The notes: generated by a model not told the origin, from the sequence alone. DNA of 64,000 nt from Stomorhina lunata (GCA_933228675.1 OW121741.1:137109858-137173857); one strand, 5' to 3'. Positions 1 through 12,830 are shown, counted from the stretch's first letter. Made by a program: numbers and translations.

Positions 1-480
1 TTATTATTATTATTATTTTTTTGGGATCATTTTTTTATCAAAAATTTTTTCATAGACAATTTTTTCTCAACAATTTTTTTATAGAAAATGTTTTTGTAAA
101 AAATTTTTGAAAAAAAAATGTTATCAAAAATATTTCTTAAGAAATTTTTTTTTATTAAAAATTTTTCTATTGCATTTTTTTTTTTTTTCAAAAATTTTAC
201 TATGAAAAATGTTTTTTATTAAAAATCGAAAATTTTTGTATTGAAGAATATTTTTATAGTAAAATATTTTTATCGAATATTTTCACAGGGAAGTATTTTT
301 GTTGCAAAATGTTCTATAGAAAATATTTTTATAGCAAATTTTTCAATAAAAATTTTTCTAATTTTTTTTTTTAATTTTTCTATAAAAATTTGTTTTTATC
401 AAAAATTTTTCTATAGCAAATAATTTTATCGAAAAATTTTCCAGAGAATAATATTTTTCTGTAGAAAAATATTAGTTAAC
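1..480. repeat. Degenerate minisatellite array, family F1 (ATCAAAAATTTTTCTATAG type)
   Basis: Loose tandem copies of a roughly 30-bp unit built from ATCAAAAATTTTT, CTATAG and AAAATTTTT. Units are diverged and vary in length. The same family, much better preserved, forms the array at 17461-21260. Both arrays are followed on the right by the same non-repetitive segment (481-610 and 21512-21660), so array plus flank look like two products of one old duplication. The array may begin before the window. No gene is expected here; a short open frame at 241-423 is only repeat translated. Confidence 0.8.
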
Positions 481-610
481 AATTAAATCTCAACTGAATG
501 ATTTTTCATTAACGATCGTGATATTTACGAAAATTATAAAAAGGCTTTGGCTCCTGGTGGAATGGACTGGCTTTCTTTGGTAATAGTCTCCTAAGAACAA
601 AAACACCAGA
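481..610 (+). pseudogene. Decayed conserved segment, copy A (unknown peptide NDRDIYENYKK)
   Basis: Read on the plus strand from about 514 the sequence encodes NDRDIYENYKK followed by A-L-A-P-G-G-M-D-W, then a stop at 592-594. A second copy at 21512-21660 encodes NDRGVYENYKK followed by an A-T-G-G-M-G segment. The nucleotide similarity is clear (both begin near an AACTGAATGATTTT word and contain TACGAAAAT). I do not recognise the family. A stop lies three codons upstream, so this is a fragment: a relic of a transposon protein, a gene piece carried along when the neighbouring array was duplicated, or plain non-coding sequence. Protein status is inference. Confidence 0.35.
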
Positions 611-2055
611 AATTTTTAATTTTTATATCGATTTTTGTGATATGGTGTTTTCAATGTAAAAATTGTTATAGAAACATTTAAAAATCCTCAATTTGTCGAT
701 TTTACTTGGTTCAATATTTTATGGTTAAAGCCAAAAAATTGTAAAAATTGTTCCTGTATTATTCTTTAGTGTAGTGTGCATTTTTGTAAGACATTGTTAC
801 ATGCTGGCAAGAAAAGTAAAGTTCTTGGTTGCTTTGAGCAAAAAAATAAATGTATAAAAATAAAATTTCTTTTACTTGAACATACTCATATATAAGCACT
901 CAAAACGTTCTTTAAATAAATTATAGTTTTTACTATAAAAAACTTTGTTTTATTCTACCGAAATAAGAATGTGAAGCAATAAAGAAAGTTTAATTTTTTG
1001 TAAACAAATCTTTCAAATTAACAGATTTTTCAATACTTCAAATTTTCAAAGAACAGTAACTACTAAAATTTTTTGAGTGTATCTACTCTACACATCCATA
1101 CCCACATAGAAACTCTAAAGGTAGGTGACTTGCCTTGAATTTCTGAAAAACAAAAGGAGAAACCACTACCACTTACACATATTTATCTCTATATATATAC
1201 ATATATTTATGTGTGAGTAAGTATTTCTGTCTGTTCGACTTCCCTTTAAGCCAAATGTAAGGAAGTGAATAAAATTTAATTTAAAATGATTTATATTGCA
1301 TTTGAAAATACAACATGAGATACAAAAAATAAATAAATGATATAAAATAAAATACAAAATAAATAAACTTTAAAAAGTCTCAAAAGCCCTTTTGATCAGA
1401 AACGAATATACTCACTCGTACAACAAAAACAAAACTTACTTTCCTTCTCTTTACTTAGAAGATGAGATGACTTGTAAGTGCAGAGCAATCATGTATAAAA
1501 GTTGCTTTAATTGAATTGAAGAAAGTTTTTGGTTCTTTTGAGGTTCCCCCTCCCCCTCTTAAAAGCCAAAGATAAAATATTTTATTAAAAATTTGAAAAT
1601 ATGTGTGAGTTTTAAGTTTTAAGTGAATAAAAACTAAAAGTAATTTAAATGAATTAAAAAAAAAAAACTAATAAATAATTTAGACTTTTACTTATGGATA
1701 TAATATTTTAATTTCTTAAAAAAATTTTAATAACTAAATAAATTTTTATAAAACAATTTAAAATTTTTGGATTTTAAGACTTCTGGATAGTAAAAATTTG
1801 TGATATACATTTTTTCTATAAAATGTATACGACAGAAAGTTTCGCGAAATATATTCTCTAGATATTCTTATCTGAAAAATGTACTACATATATTCTATAC
1901 TATGTTATAGGCATATAGAAATGAACTTACGTAAAAAAATGCATAAAATTAAATCGAAATTGGAATGATGAGATCAAAAAATCGTTATTTTCGTTCCAAG
2001 AATTTTGGTCTTTGAATCTATATCAGAGGCATCTTTTCTATAAAAAAGTTGCCTA
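611..2055. other. AT-rich sequence, no gene recognised
   Basis: Single-copy-looking AT-rich DNA with homopolymer runs and a short AT-repeat stretch near 1185-1215. No reading frame of useful length or family similarity is visible on either strand. Short frames around 1166-1357 are cysteine/isoleucine-rich chance frames. Confidence 0.6.
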
Positions 2056-4560
2056 TTAAAGACAAATTTTGGTCAAAATTTGTCTTTAACAAAATTTTGA
2101 TCAAAATTTGTTTTTAGTAAAATTTTGTTAAAAATTTGTTTTAAACTAAAATTTGAAAAAAATTTGTCTTTAGTAAAATTTTGATCAAAATATTTCTTTA
2201 GTAAAATTTTGATCAAAATTTTCCTTTAGTAAAATTTTGATCAAAATTTTTCTTTAGTAAAATTTTGATCAAAATTTTTCTTTAGTAAAATTTTGATCAA
2301 AATTTTTCTTTAGTAAAATTTTGATCAAAATTTTTCTTTAGTAAAATTTTGATCAAAATTTTTCTTTAGTAAAATTTTGATCAAAATTTTTCTTTAGTAA
2401 AATTTTGATCAAAATTTTTCTTTAGTAAAATTTTGATCACAATTTTTCTTTAGTAAAATTTTGATCAAAATTTTTCTTTAGTAAAATTTTGATCAAAATT
2501 TTTCTTTAGTAAAATTTTGATCAAAATTTTTCTTTAGTAAAATTTTGATCAAAATTTTTCTTTAGTAAAATTTTGATCAAAATTTTTGTTTAGTAAAATT
2601 TTGATCAAAATTTTTTTTTAGTAAAATTTTGATCAAAATTTTTCTTTAGTAAAATTTTGATCAAAATTTTTCTTTAGTAAAATTTTGATCAAAATTTTTC
2701 TTTAGTAAAATTTTGATCAAAATTTTTCTTTAGTAAAATTTTGATCAAAATTTTTCTTTAGTAAAATTTTGATCAAAATTTTTCTTTAGTAAAATTTTGA
2801 TCAAAATTTTTCTTTAGTAAAATTTTGATCAAAATTTTTCTTTAGTAAAATTTTGATCAAAATTTTTCTTTAGTAAAATTTTGATCAAAATTTTTCTTTA
2901 GTAAAATTTTGATCAAAATTTTTCTTTAGTAAAATTTTGATCAAAATTTTTCTTTAGTAAAATTTTGATCAAAATTTTTCTTTAGTAAAATTTTGATCAA
3001 AATTTTTCTTTAGTAAAATTTTGATCAAAATTTTTCTTTAGTAAAATTTTGATCAAAAGTTTTCTTTAGTAAAATTTTGATCAAAATTTTTCTTTAGTAA
3101 AATTTTGAACAAAATTGTCTTAAGTAAAATTTTGTTAAAAATTTGTCTTTAGTAAAATTTTGTTGAAAATTTGTCTTTAGTAAAATTTTGTTGAAAATTT
3201 GTCTTACATAAAATTTTGATCAAAATTAGTCTTTAATATAATTTTGATCAGAATTTGTCTTTAGTAAAATTTTAATCAAAATTTGTCTTAAGTAAAATTT
3301 TGATCAAAATTTTTCTTTAGTAAAATTTTGATCAAAATTTTTCTTTAGTAAAATTTTGATCAAAATTTTTTTTTAGTAAAATTTTGATCAAAATTTTTCT
3401 TTAGTAAAATTTTGATCAAAATTTTTCTTTAGTAAAATTTTGATCAAAATTTTTCTTTAGTAAAATTTTGATCAAAATTTTTCTTTAGTAAAATTTTGAT
3501 CAAAATTTTTCTTTAGTAAAATTTTGATCAAAATTTTTCTTTAGTAAAATTTTGATCAAAATTTTTCTTTAGTAAAATTTTGATCAAAATTTTTCTTTAG
3601 TAAAATTTTGATCAAAATTTTTCTTTAGCTAAATTTTGATCAAAATTTTTCTTTAGCAAAATTTTGATTAAAATTTGACTTAAGTAAAATTTTGATTAAA
3701 ATTATACTTTAGCAAAATTTTGTTTAAAATTGTTCTTTAGTAAATTTTGATCAAAATTTTTCTTTAGTTAAATTTTGATCAAAATTTTTCTTTAGTAAAA
3801 TTTTGATCAAAATTTTTCTTTAGTAAAATTTTGATCAAAATTTTTCTTTAGTAAAATATTGATCAAAATTTGTCTTTAGTAAAATTTTTATCAAAAATTG
3901 TCTTTAGTATAATTTTTATCAAAATTTGTCTTTAGTAATATTTTGATCAAAATTTGTCTTTAGTAAAATTTTGATCAAAATTTGTCTTTAGTAAAATTTT
4001 GATCAAAATTTGTTTTTAGTAAAATTTTGATCAAAATTTGTCTTTAGTAAAATTTTGATCAAAATTTGTCTTTAGTAAAATTTTGATCAAAATTTGTCTT
4101 TAGTAAACTTTTGATCAAAATTTGTTTTTAGTATGATTTTGATCAAAATTTGTCTTTAGTATAATTTTGATCAAAATTTTTCTTTAGTAAAATTTTGATC
4201 AAAATTTTTCTTTAGTAAAATTTTGATCAAAATTTTTCTTTAGTAAAATTTTGATCAAAATTTTTCTTTAGTTAAATTTTGATCGAAATTTGTCTTTAGC
4301 AAAATTTTGATCAAAATTTGTCTTTAGTAAAATTTTGATGAAAATTTGTCTTTAGTAAAATTTTGATTAAAATTTGTCTTTAGTAAAATTTTCATCAAAA
4401 TTTGTCTTTAGTAAAATTTTCCATCAAAATTTGTCTTTAGTAGAACTTCGATCAAAATTTGTCTTTAACAAAATTATGATCAAAATTTGTCTTTAGTAAA
4501 GTTTTTTTAAAAAATTCAATAAAATTTTGCTCAAAATTTGTTTATAGTAATATTTGATTA
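2056..4560. repeat. Homogeneous 28-bp minisatellite array, family F2
   Basis: About 85-90 tandem copies of a 28-bp unit: the 20-bp perfect palindrome AAAATTTTGATCAAAATTTT plus an 8-bp spacer TCTTTAGT. The central blocks (about 2210-3100 and 3290-3640) are nearly identical unit to unit, which points to recent homogenisation. The edges and the parts near 3110-3290 and 3860-4500 carry the variant TTTGTCTTTAG. Variant units are clustered and not scattered, as expected from amplification of multi-unit blocks. Every unit carries a GATC in the centre of the palindrome. No coding potential. Confidence 0.97.
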
Positions 4561-5950
4561 ATTCAATTGAAAAAGTCAAAAAAATTGTGTACCACATTAC
4601 CCGTACCTCCTTTACTACAATATAACAAATTTTCAAAAAGCTTTTTTGGATAATTTCACTTAATTGAATTAATTTTCAAAATTTTGTATATCTTAAAATA
4701 ATTACCATAACTTCCAGAGTGTGGGTAGAACAGCAATACTTTTTCTGTAATGAGAAAAGAACACAAAACTAATTAGGCAACAATTTGAATTATTAATTTT
4801 ACACAAAAAAAACTGCAGGTTTTTGCTTAAAAATAAAACATTGTTTTACATTTTTTCCAAAAATTTTAAAACTAAAGCCTCAAATATCTCTACAAAGATT
4901 AAAATTTGGAAAAAATCCTTAAACAGGACACAACAAAGATGACTAAAAACAATTTGACTAGTAAATCTCTACGGATGTTTTATTCCAGTATTTTAAATCC
5001 CATCTACTTTAGTATCAGGGATTTAACGATTTAAAGCTGCTACTCTGGACAATCTACACACACAAAAAAGGCCACAAAAAAAGTCAAATTTTGTCGGTTG
5101 TCAACATTTGGAAAAAAAGGATTTTTAAATGAGTTGACATGTTTTTCTTTTATATGTATGTGTATGTTGCGTTTATTTTTCACAAGTGTTTTTAGTGACA
5201 TTTTGATGTTTCTCTTCTTCAACACACAGTAATTTTGTATTTATAAATAAAAAATTTTTAACTGTTTTTTCAGTTAATTTTCTATATACGAGGGTATGTA
5301 TGTATGTATATTTACAGTTGCGATTGTATGTTTAAAAGAAAAAAGTATATTGTTTTGTTTAAATCCCTTTAACAACCACTTTGTAGTTTAATTTTTAAAT
5401 AAATCCTTGCAATTTTTGTTACACAGAAGAAATCTTATAAAACCAACAAAACTATTTCGTTGGTTTATTTTTTTTCATTTTCGTTATATTTATGTTATTT
5501 TTGCTCAACTCTTATATATTTTATAGTTGTGGCAAGAATTTTATTTTCATTGTTGTCGCTCGTTTTTGTTTTTTCCTTTTTACCTTTAACAGAAAGAGTT
5601 TTTCTTCTTCTTCTGTAGATTTTGGGTTTTTGTTTTAGTTAAAGCTATAAACTTTATGCATTATAGAGTTACAGAAAACAAAAAGTATAAAAACTACGAC
5701 AAGGTAACATTTTTTATTTGAGATTTGTGGATTTTGTGTCTTTTAAACTTTGTTTGCCACAAGGCAACAGAGAAATAGCAACAGTCATTTTATAATTTAG
5801 TAGAACTCACTAGGAGCTGCTGTGTATAACAAGGAGTTTATGTGAGTTACATACACTTAGAAACATATAAGGATTTGTCAGTTTATTTATGTATTGTATA
5901 CATTTCATATGAATTGTTGCAAATATGTATATTTTTTTAAGGTGATTTTT
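4561..5950. other. AT-rich sequence, no gene recognised
   Basis: AT-rich non-repetitive DNA. It contains a short (TATG)n run near 5294-5310 and TTC-rich tracts near 5600-5620. No supported reading frame; the 61-codon minus frame at 5040-5225 has low-complexity composition and no recognisable motif. Confidence 0.6.
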
Positions 5951-6746
5951 ATACCCTTCACCACCATAGGTGGAAAGGGTATTATAAGTTTGTGCTGATG
6001 TATGTAACGCATTGAGATATTTGTCTTAGACCCACCTTTTAGTATACCAATAGGCTTAGAATCACTTTCTGAGTCGATTTAGCGATGTCCGTCCGTCTGG
6101 CTGGCTGGCTGACTGGACACCCATGTAAACCTTGTAATCAAACTACAGGTCGCAATTCTAAAGATAATTTCATGAAATTTGCCACAGATCATTTTTTTGA
6201 TAATGGGACCATGGCTATTGAAATTGGTCAAAATCGGTTCATTGTTTCTGGTACCTCCCATAGGTCCCACTTCCCGGAATTGATATAATGGCCACAAAAA
6301 TCAATATTTTTTAATAAAAGTTAAAACAAATACTGCTTATGTAAACTCAAATCACTGTACTAAATTTCGTTGAAACCGGTCCACATTTGACCATAGCTCC
6401 CATACAAACTCTTTTCTGAAAACGCACTTAGTGAGACAAAATTCACTAAAACGCTCGTAAATCCGAAGATAATGACAATCTTAAGTTTAGTTTTTGCATA
6501 CATAACTTTTGTGACATCTGTAATCAATTTGCTAAGTTTCGAGATAACCGGTCAATATTTGACCCTAGCTCTCATATAAGTCAAATGGCGGAAACATCTT
6601 AAATTTATAAGTTTTGAGAATATGTTTGTATGATGGCAAAATTTAGCAAATATTTGTCTTTATGCAGGAAAAAGAACACCTTTGACCTTAGTGGTGAAGG
6701 GTATCGTATTGTCGGGCTTGACCGGCTATAGCACTTTCTTACTTGC
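5951..6746 (+). mobile_element. DINE-1/INE-1-like non-autonomous Helentron, copy A
   Basis: The left end ATACCCTTCACCACCATAGG continues into GGTGGAAAGGGTAT, so the first 32 bases fold on themselves. A (GTCY)n-type core follows at 6085-6115 (GTCCGTCCGTCTGGCTGG). The right end has GTGGTGAAGGGTAT, the inverted counterpart of the left end, then a small hairpin (GTCGGGCTTGACCGGC, one arm mismatched) and a terminal CTTTCTTACTTG before a T run. This order (subterminal inverted repeats, GTCY core, 3' hairpin, T-rich insertion site) is that of Drosophila DINE-1/INE-1 elements. There is no Rep/helicase gene; open frames inside are chance. Three further copies lie in this window. Confidence 0.78.
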
Positions 6747-7215
6747 TTTTGTTTTGTTTTAATTTATATATTTATATACTTTATTTTTTGCAACATTTTA
6801 AATTTAGTTTGCTATACTATATATATGTATGTGTATGTCTCTACTGTGTTGCTTACCCCTGTTATAGTTTATGATTTTTGGTTGCATGTCCCCAGATGCT
6901 TTATTATAAAATTGTATACTTTTATATCTAACATATGTAGTAGTAGTATATTTTATAGTTCTTTTCTCTTACCTCCAGTATTAACACTACTGGAATTTTA
7001 GGCTATTAGAACTACAAACATGGGAACTTTGCATAGCCACATTTGGAGATGAAAAAACTTACACTAATTTTAAATATTGCACAGTGGTTTGGCCTTTAAA
7101 AATTCGTGACAAAATTTGGATGTAAATTAAATGATTAGGATCTCAAAAAGTTTAGCGAAAGCTTCTGCACTAGAATTCCAATTTATTCTAATTATCGTTA
7201 ATAGTTTTTGGATCA
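6747..7215. other. AT-rich sequence, no gene recognised
   Basis: Non-repetitive AT-rich DNA between the DINE-1-like copy and the hairpin element. No open frame or known element recognised. Confidence 0.6.
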
Positions 7216-7601
7216 AAGAAAAAAAATCAAAAAGATAAATTATTTGCTCTAGATTCCAGTCTATTACATACATTTATTAATTTGATAGATCATTTATTGA
7301 TAAAAGCCAAAAAATGTTTATGGGACCACCAATTCCTCGATGCGTTTCGATGGTTGGATAGGCCATCATCTTTAGGAAGAGTATCCCTACTTTTAGACAG
7401 ATCGAAAAACTCACATTATTACTTATTGGTAGTTCCCACAGACACACTTTTGTTGACCCGACAAACACTTTTTGGCTTTTATGAATAAATTGTCTATTAC
7501 ATTGATAAATAAATGTAAAAAACTGGGATCAAATGCGAATAATTTTTCCTTTTGAATAATATTTACATCCCGACAATTTTATTATTTTTTAAGAAAAAAA
7601 A
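7216..7601. mobile_element. Undescribed hairpin (foldback-like) element, copy 1, with 11-bp target duplication
   Basis: The element body is 7227-7590. The left arm (about 7227-7325) and right arm (about 7455-7560) are inverted copies of each other; shared words are TTTATTGATAAAAGCCAAAAA on the left and its reverse complement on the right. The middle (about 7330-7420) holds a less AT-rich block with CCTCGATGCGTTTCGATGG. The same arms, middle and right tail (AATATTTACATCCCGAC) recur in copy 2 at 20157-20534. AAGAAAAAAAA flanks the body on both sides (7216-7226 and 7591-7601), a probable target-site duplication, although A-rich. I know no named family with this sequence. The open frames at 7277-7488 on both strands follow from the inverted arms. 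Confidence 0.72.
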
Positions 7602-8309
7602 TTAGTAAGGCAATAACTTATAAAAGTATGTTAATATGGTTTGTTAGGCCCTAGGAGTACCCCTAATTCTACACTGAACGAAACCCTAAAACTGTAGCCA
7701 AAATATAATAAATGCGTATTATAGGGTTTTAAAAATATCGAAATAAAGCAGGAATTATTGTTCAAACAGAATTACATGATTTTAAGAATCATACATTCTT
7801 AAGTTGGGTGGACACTTTAAGGTCTATACTTTAAGGCAATATTTTTTTATATGACAAAAAAACTGAACAAAAAATTTGGTGCAACTAGGACCACGAGAAC
7901 CAGTGCCGACTTTAACGCAAGAGCCTTTAGTATGTGAAAAAATGGAGTATCATTCATTTTAGCCGAATTTTACTAATAAAGATTTATATTCACTAGAAAA
8001 GATAATAGAATCTAAAATAGAACTAAAGTAGCTTTTTCCAAGAACATAAAATATAAAAATCCATAGAATTGTTTTAGAGTTATTTCACTTTCCCCAAGAA
8101 AATTCCCAAAATTTTACTTTAGAATGTATAATTGCAAAATAACCCTTGATATACTATTTTAGGACTTCTATGTATATTTTAATGTTGTTGTTGATTGACA
8201 TTTCGTTAAAGCAAACAAATGCGAAAATAAAACTCAAAAAAGTTGAGGTCGATATCTTAAACTTTTTTGCCGTACCAGCGATTTGAATTCGACGAATTCC
8301 TCTAAAATC
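7602..8309. other. AT-rich sequence, no gene recognised
   Basis: Non-repetitive AT-rich DNA. No reading frame longer than 60 codons with sensible composition and no recognisable RNA gene. Confidence 0.6.
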
Positions 8310-10030
8310 TAATTTTTATCACCAATGATAATTTTTCTATGAAAAATTATCACCAATGATATTTTTTCTATGAAAAATTATCACCAGTGATAATTTGTCT
8401 ATAAAAAAACCACCAGTGATAATTTTTCTATGAAAAATTATCACCAATGATAATTTTACTATGAAAAATTACCACCAATGATAATTTGTCTATGCGAAAT
8501 TATCACTAATTAAAATTTTTCTATGAAAAGTTATCACTAATGATATTTTCTATGAAAAATTATCACCAGTGATAATTTTTTTTTAAGGAAAAATGATCAG
8601 TAATGTTAACTTTTCTATTCAAAATTATCATCAATGATCATTTTTTTATTTAAAATTATCATCAATGATAATTTTTCTACGAAAACTTATCACCAATGAT
8701 AATTTTTCTATGAAAAATTATCACCAATAAATGTCATTCTATGAAAAATTATCACCAATGATAATCTTTCTATGGAAAATTATCACCAATGTTATTTTTC
8801 TATGAAAAATTATCACCAGTGATAATTTTTCTATAAAAAATACTACCAAATACCAAATAGAAAAATGATCACCAATGATACGTTTTCTATGAAAAATTGC
8901 CACCAATGATAGTTTTTTTTATCCAAAATTATCACTAATGATAATTTTTCGATGAAAAGTTATCACTAATGATATTTTCTATGAAAAATTATCTCCAGTG
9001 ATAATTTTTTTTTATGAAAAATGATCACCAATGTTAATTTTTCTATTAAAAATTATCATCAATGATAATTTTTCTACGAAAACTTATCACCAATGATAAG
9101 TTTTCTATGAAAAATTATGACTTAAGATAATCTTTCTATGAAAAATTATAAACAATGATAATTTTTCTTTAAAAAATAACCACCAACGATAATTTTCTAT
9201 GAAAAATTATCATCAATGACAATTATACCCTTCACCACCATAGGTGGAAAGGGTATTATAAGTTTGTGCTGATGTTTGCAACGCATAGAAATATTTGTCT
9301 TAGACCCACCTTTTAGTATACCAATAGGCTTAGAATCACTTTCTGAGTCGATTTAGCGATGTCCGTCCGTCCGTCCGTCTGGCTGGACCCCCATGTAAAC
9401 CTTGTAATCAAACTACAGGTCGCAATTCTAAAGATAATTTGATGAAATTTGGCACAGATAATTTTTTTCATAATTGGACCATGGCTACTGAAATTGGTCA
9501 AAATCGGTCAATTATTTATGGTACCTCCCATAGGTCCCACTTCCCGGAATTGTTATATTGGCCACAAATATCAATATTTTTTCATGAAATTTAAAACAGA
9601 TACTGCTTATGTAAACTTAAATCACTGTACCAAATTTCGTTGAAATCGGTCCATATTTGACCATAGCTCCCATACAAACTCTTCTTCAAAAACGCACTAA
9701 ATGAGACAAAAAATCACTAAAGCGCTCGTAAATCTAAAGATAATGAAAATTTTGAGTTTTTTTCTAGCCAAATTTCGAGATAATCGGTCCAGATTTGACC
9801 CTAGCTCTCATATAAGTCCAAATGACGGCAACAGGTTGAATATATACGTTTTGAGGAAATGTTTGTATGATGGCAAAATTTAGCAAATATTTGTCTTTAT
9901 ACAGGAAAAATAACACCTTTGACCTTAGTGGTGAAGGGTATCGTATCGGTCGGCTTGACCGACTATAGCGCTTTCTTACTTGTTTTTTTTGTGAAAAAAT
10001 ATCACCAATGTTATTTTTTCTATGAAGAAT
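8310..10030. repeat. 31-bp hairpin minisatellite array, family F3, interrupted by a DINE-1-like element
   Basis: Each 31-bp unit is a 25-bp inverted repeat (arms GATAATTTTTC and GAAAAATTATC around TAT) plus a 6-bp spacer ACCAAT, with common variants ACCAGT and ATCAAT. The flanking TTATC/GATAA words also pair across the spacer, so nearly every base of the unit is self-complementary. About 30 units lie left of the DINE-1-like insertion at 9225-9982 and only one or two right of it (9990-10030). Units are 75-95% alike by eye. Two more arrays of the same family lie at 11611-12830 and 14096-16075. Confidence 0.93.
9225..9982 (+). mobile_element. DINE-1/INE-1-like non-autonomous Helentron, copy B
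   Basis: Close to copy A over its whole length, with the same folded left end, a (GTCC)n run at 9361-9380, TACCTCCCATAGGTCCCACTT in the middle, and GTGGTGAAGGGTAT plus an intact 3' hairpin (GTCGG-CTTGA-CCGAC) before CTTTCTTACTTG. It lacks part of the region after 9740 relative to copy A. It sits inside the F3 array, so the array is older than this insertion. Non-coding; open frames inside are chance. Confidence 0.8.
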
Positions 10031-11610
10031 TTTTACAAAAAAAATGGGTAATCTTAGACCCCTGTGTTGGTGTAAACAAGTAATTTAAAGCATTTTTAAT
10101 CAATTTTATTCAATTTTGAAAAAAAATTCAACACACATTTAGATAGACTCGGAAATAATATTCATCAGAAACTTTATTTAAGTTAAACACAATTAAAGTT
10201 AAAGAAGCATCTACTCAAATTATAACCAAAATATTACAGCCAAAATCGGCTAATTCAAATCGTAGTTATGGCAACACTGTTCAAAAGATCTAACCTAACT
10301 TTTTTTTCTTTTCTTCAATTTGTATATTTTTATAAACCGATCAGAAATGAGTTTCGAGACCTACCTGAGAAAAATGTACAAGTTTGCAACAAATAAAAAT
10401 ACATTGAAATAAAATTAAACTTAGAGGTTCAAACTCCATCGTCAAGGGTAAACGTTATCCGATTGCAAAAATATTCTGACCAAAAGAAAAAAAAACTCAA
10501 TTGAAAAAAAAAATTCCCACATTATCGCGAGACAGTCTTATATCCTACATACTTGCTATAATGTTTCATCATATTAGGTACGATGAAACAATATTGCAAC
10601 TAAGCCAACATTTTTGTTCCCGTCAAACTACTGTACATTTTAGCAATAACAAACAATCTACATACATTTATTTATATCCTGTCGCAAAACACAGCTCATG
10701 CATGATAATGAATTTTAGTGATTCAGAATTAGTTCAGTTCCATTTTCTTTACTCCCTTTTTTCTCCAAATCTAAGTTCTTTTTTCACATTTTGCTATTGT
10801 TTCCAGATTTTTTCTATTTATACACATTTTAAGCTTAAATATCCATGAAAAAACCCACTAAAGCAACATTGAATATAAGTATAAAAATATGTTAATAATA
10901 AAAAAGTTTCAAATGTTTTTTCTATGATTTGTATATTAAAATAGTAACAAAACATAAAGGATTTAGAGAGAAAATAAAAACAAACTCTGTTGAAGGAATT
11001 TGGGATTAATGGTGAATGTCTGGTGTCGGCTGGTGGAAGAAGCTGTAGATGTTGCAACTGTTGTTGGATGTGGCTGCTGTTGCTTTAATCTCTAAATAAT
11101 ATAACAGAACTAATTTTGTGTATTTTAGCTCAAAATTTCTTTAGAGATTTAAAAAAAAAGTTTTATGATAACAATTTAAACAGAACTAGATAAAGATAAT
11201 TTATATAGTAAAAAAGATGTGCCTTGTTGGAAAAAATTTTTATGAAATGTTTTTATTAAACCAAAAATTTGAAGCCATTTTTCATGAAATCTTTCTATTT
11301 TTTTGTTTTTATCCTTTTGGTTTGATTTTTTTGATATTTGTTTTATAACTGAGGTTTTTCCTTAACAAATCACTGCCATTTAAATTCAAAACATAACCTG
11401 CCAAGTGGCATATTATTTTTACATTAATGCTATTTTCTTTATTTTCTTGACTAAATTGAGAAGAAGCTGTTTTCAACAATAAAATCAGCAGCACTAGCTG
11501 CTGCCTTTCAGTTTAAGCAAAAAAAAAAGCACCTTTGCCTTCCTATAGACAGACCAGACACTGGGTTTTATATATTAAGAGTAATATTGGGTGTAGAAAA
11601 ATATTTTAAA
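10031..11610. other. AT-rich sequence, no supported gene
   Basis: Non-repetitive AT-rich DNA. A 115-codon plus-strand frame (10501-10848) begins in a poly-A run and has no recognisable domain; I treat it as chance. A CAG/CAA-rich patch read on the minus strand near 10990-11085 is listed separately. Confidence 0.55.
10975..11095 (-). other. Q/T/S-rich patch, weak exon candidate
   Basis: On the minus strand the sequence reads Q-Q-Q-P-H-P-T-T-V-A-T-S-T-A-S-S-T-S in one frame, preceded by a TTATTTAG acceptor-like word at about 11094-11101. This resembles glutamine/threonine-rich low-complexity stretches common in fly proteins, and base composition is less AT-rich than the surroundings. No matching donor site or conserved motif is visible and the frame stops soon after. 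It may equally be a trinucleotide repeat remnant. Confidence 0.18.
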
Positions 11611-12830
11611 CGAACGAAAATTGTTCTATGAAATAATATCACTAATGATAATATTTATATTAAAAAATTTCTCTATAAAAAAATTATCACCAATAATAGT
11701 TTTTCTATAAAAATTATCACCAATGATAATTTTCTAGTAAAAAACTATCACCAATGATCATTTTTCTGTAAAAAGTTATTAAATCACCAATGAAAATTTT
11801 TCTATAGAATATGATATTTTCTAGTAAAAATTATCACCAATGATAATTTTTCTATGAAAAATTATAACCAATGATAATTTTTCAATGAAAAATTATCACC
11901 AATAATAATTCTTCTATGAAAAATTATCACCAATGATGATTTTTCTATGAAAAATTATCAATAATGATAATTTTTCAATGAGAAATTATCACTGATGATA
12001 AATTTTCTAGGAAAAATTATCATTAGTAATGATTTTTCTATGAAAAATGATCACCAATAATAATTTTTCTATGAAAAATTATCGCCAATAATGATTTTTC
12101 TATGGAATATTATCACAAATTAAATTTTTTTATAAAAAATTATCACCAATTAGTTATAACCAATGATAATTTTACTATGAAAAATTATCACCAGTGATAT
12201 TTTTTTATAAAAAGTTATCACACATGAAAATTTGTCTATCAAAAATTATCACACATGAAAATTTTTCTAGAAACAAATATCACGTAAAAATTTTTCTATC
12301 AAAACACCATTGATAATTTTTCTATGAAAAATTATAACAAATGACATTTTTTCCTTGAAAAATTATCACCAATGATAACATTTCTATAAAAATTATCAAC
12401 AATAACAATTTTTCTATCAATAGTGATCCCCAAGGATAATTTTTCTATGAAAAATTATCACAAACCATAATTTTTCTATTAGGAAATTATCACCAATAAT
12501 ATTTTTTCTTTAACTTATATTTTTTGCTATAAAAAATTATCATCAATGATTATTTTTCTATGAAAAATTATCATTAATGATAATTTTTATATGAAAAATT
12601 ATATCCAATAATAATTTTTATATGAAAAATTATATCCAATGATAATTTTTATATAAAAAATTATCACCAATTATAATTTTTATATAAAAAGTTAGTTCTT
12701 CACAGAAAAATTTTGCATAATTTTTCTATAAAAAATTATCACCGATAGCTTTTATTTAATGAAGAATTATCCCAATGATAATTATATTATCATTAAACAT
12801 TTTTTCTATAGAAAAATTGAATTCATTTTA
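11611..12830. repeat. 31-bp hairpin minisatellite array, family F3, second block
   Basis: Diverged tandem copies of the F3 unit (ATCACCAATGATAATTTTTC followed by TATGAAAAATT). Many units have indels and spacer variants (ACACATGA, ATCCAATA). The array grades into related AT-rich sequence at both ends. More divergent than the block at 14096-16075. Confidence 0.9.

Noticed and set aside
2056..4560. Centromeric or classical long-unit satellite
   Set aside because: Unit is only 28 bp, the array is 2.5 kb, and it is bounded by unique DNA, so it is a minisatellite.
6079..9643. Open frames inside the DINE-1-like copies (both strands)
   Set aside because: They are not conserved in frame between copies A, B and C, and the family is non-coding.
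10501..10848. 115-codon frame
   Set aside because: Starts in a poly-A run, has composition expected from AT-rich DNA and no recognisable domain or second copy.
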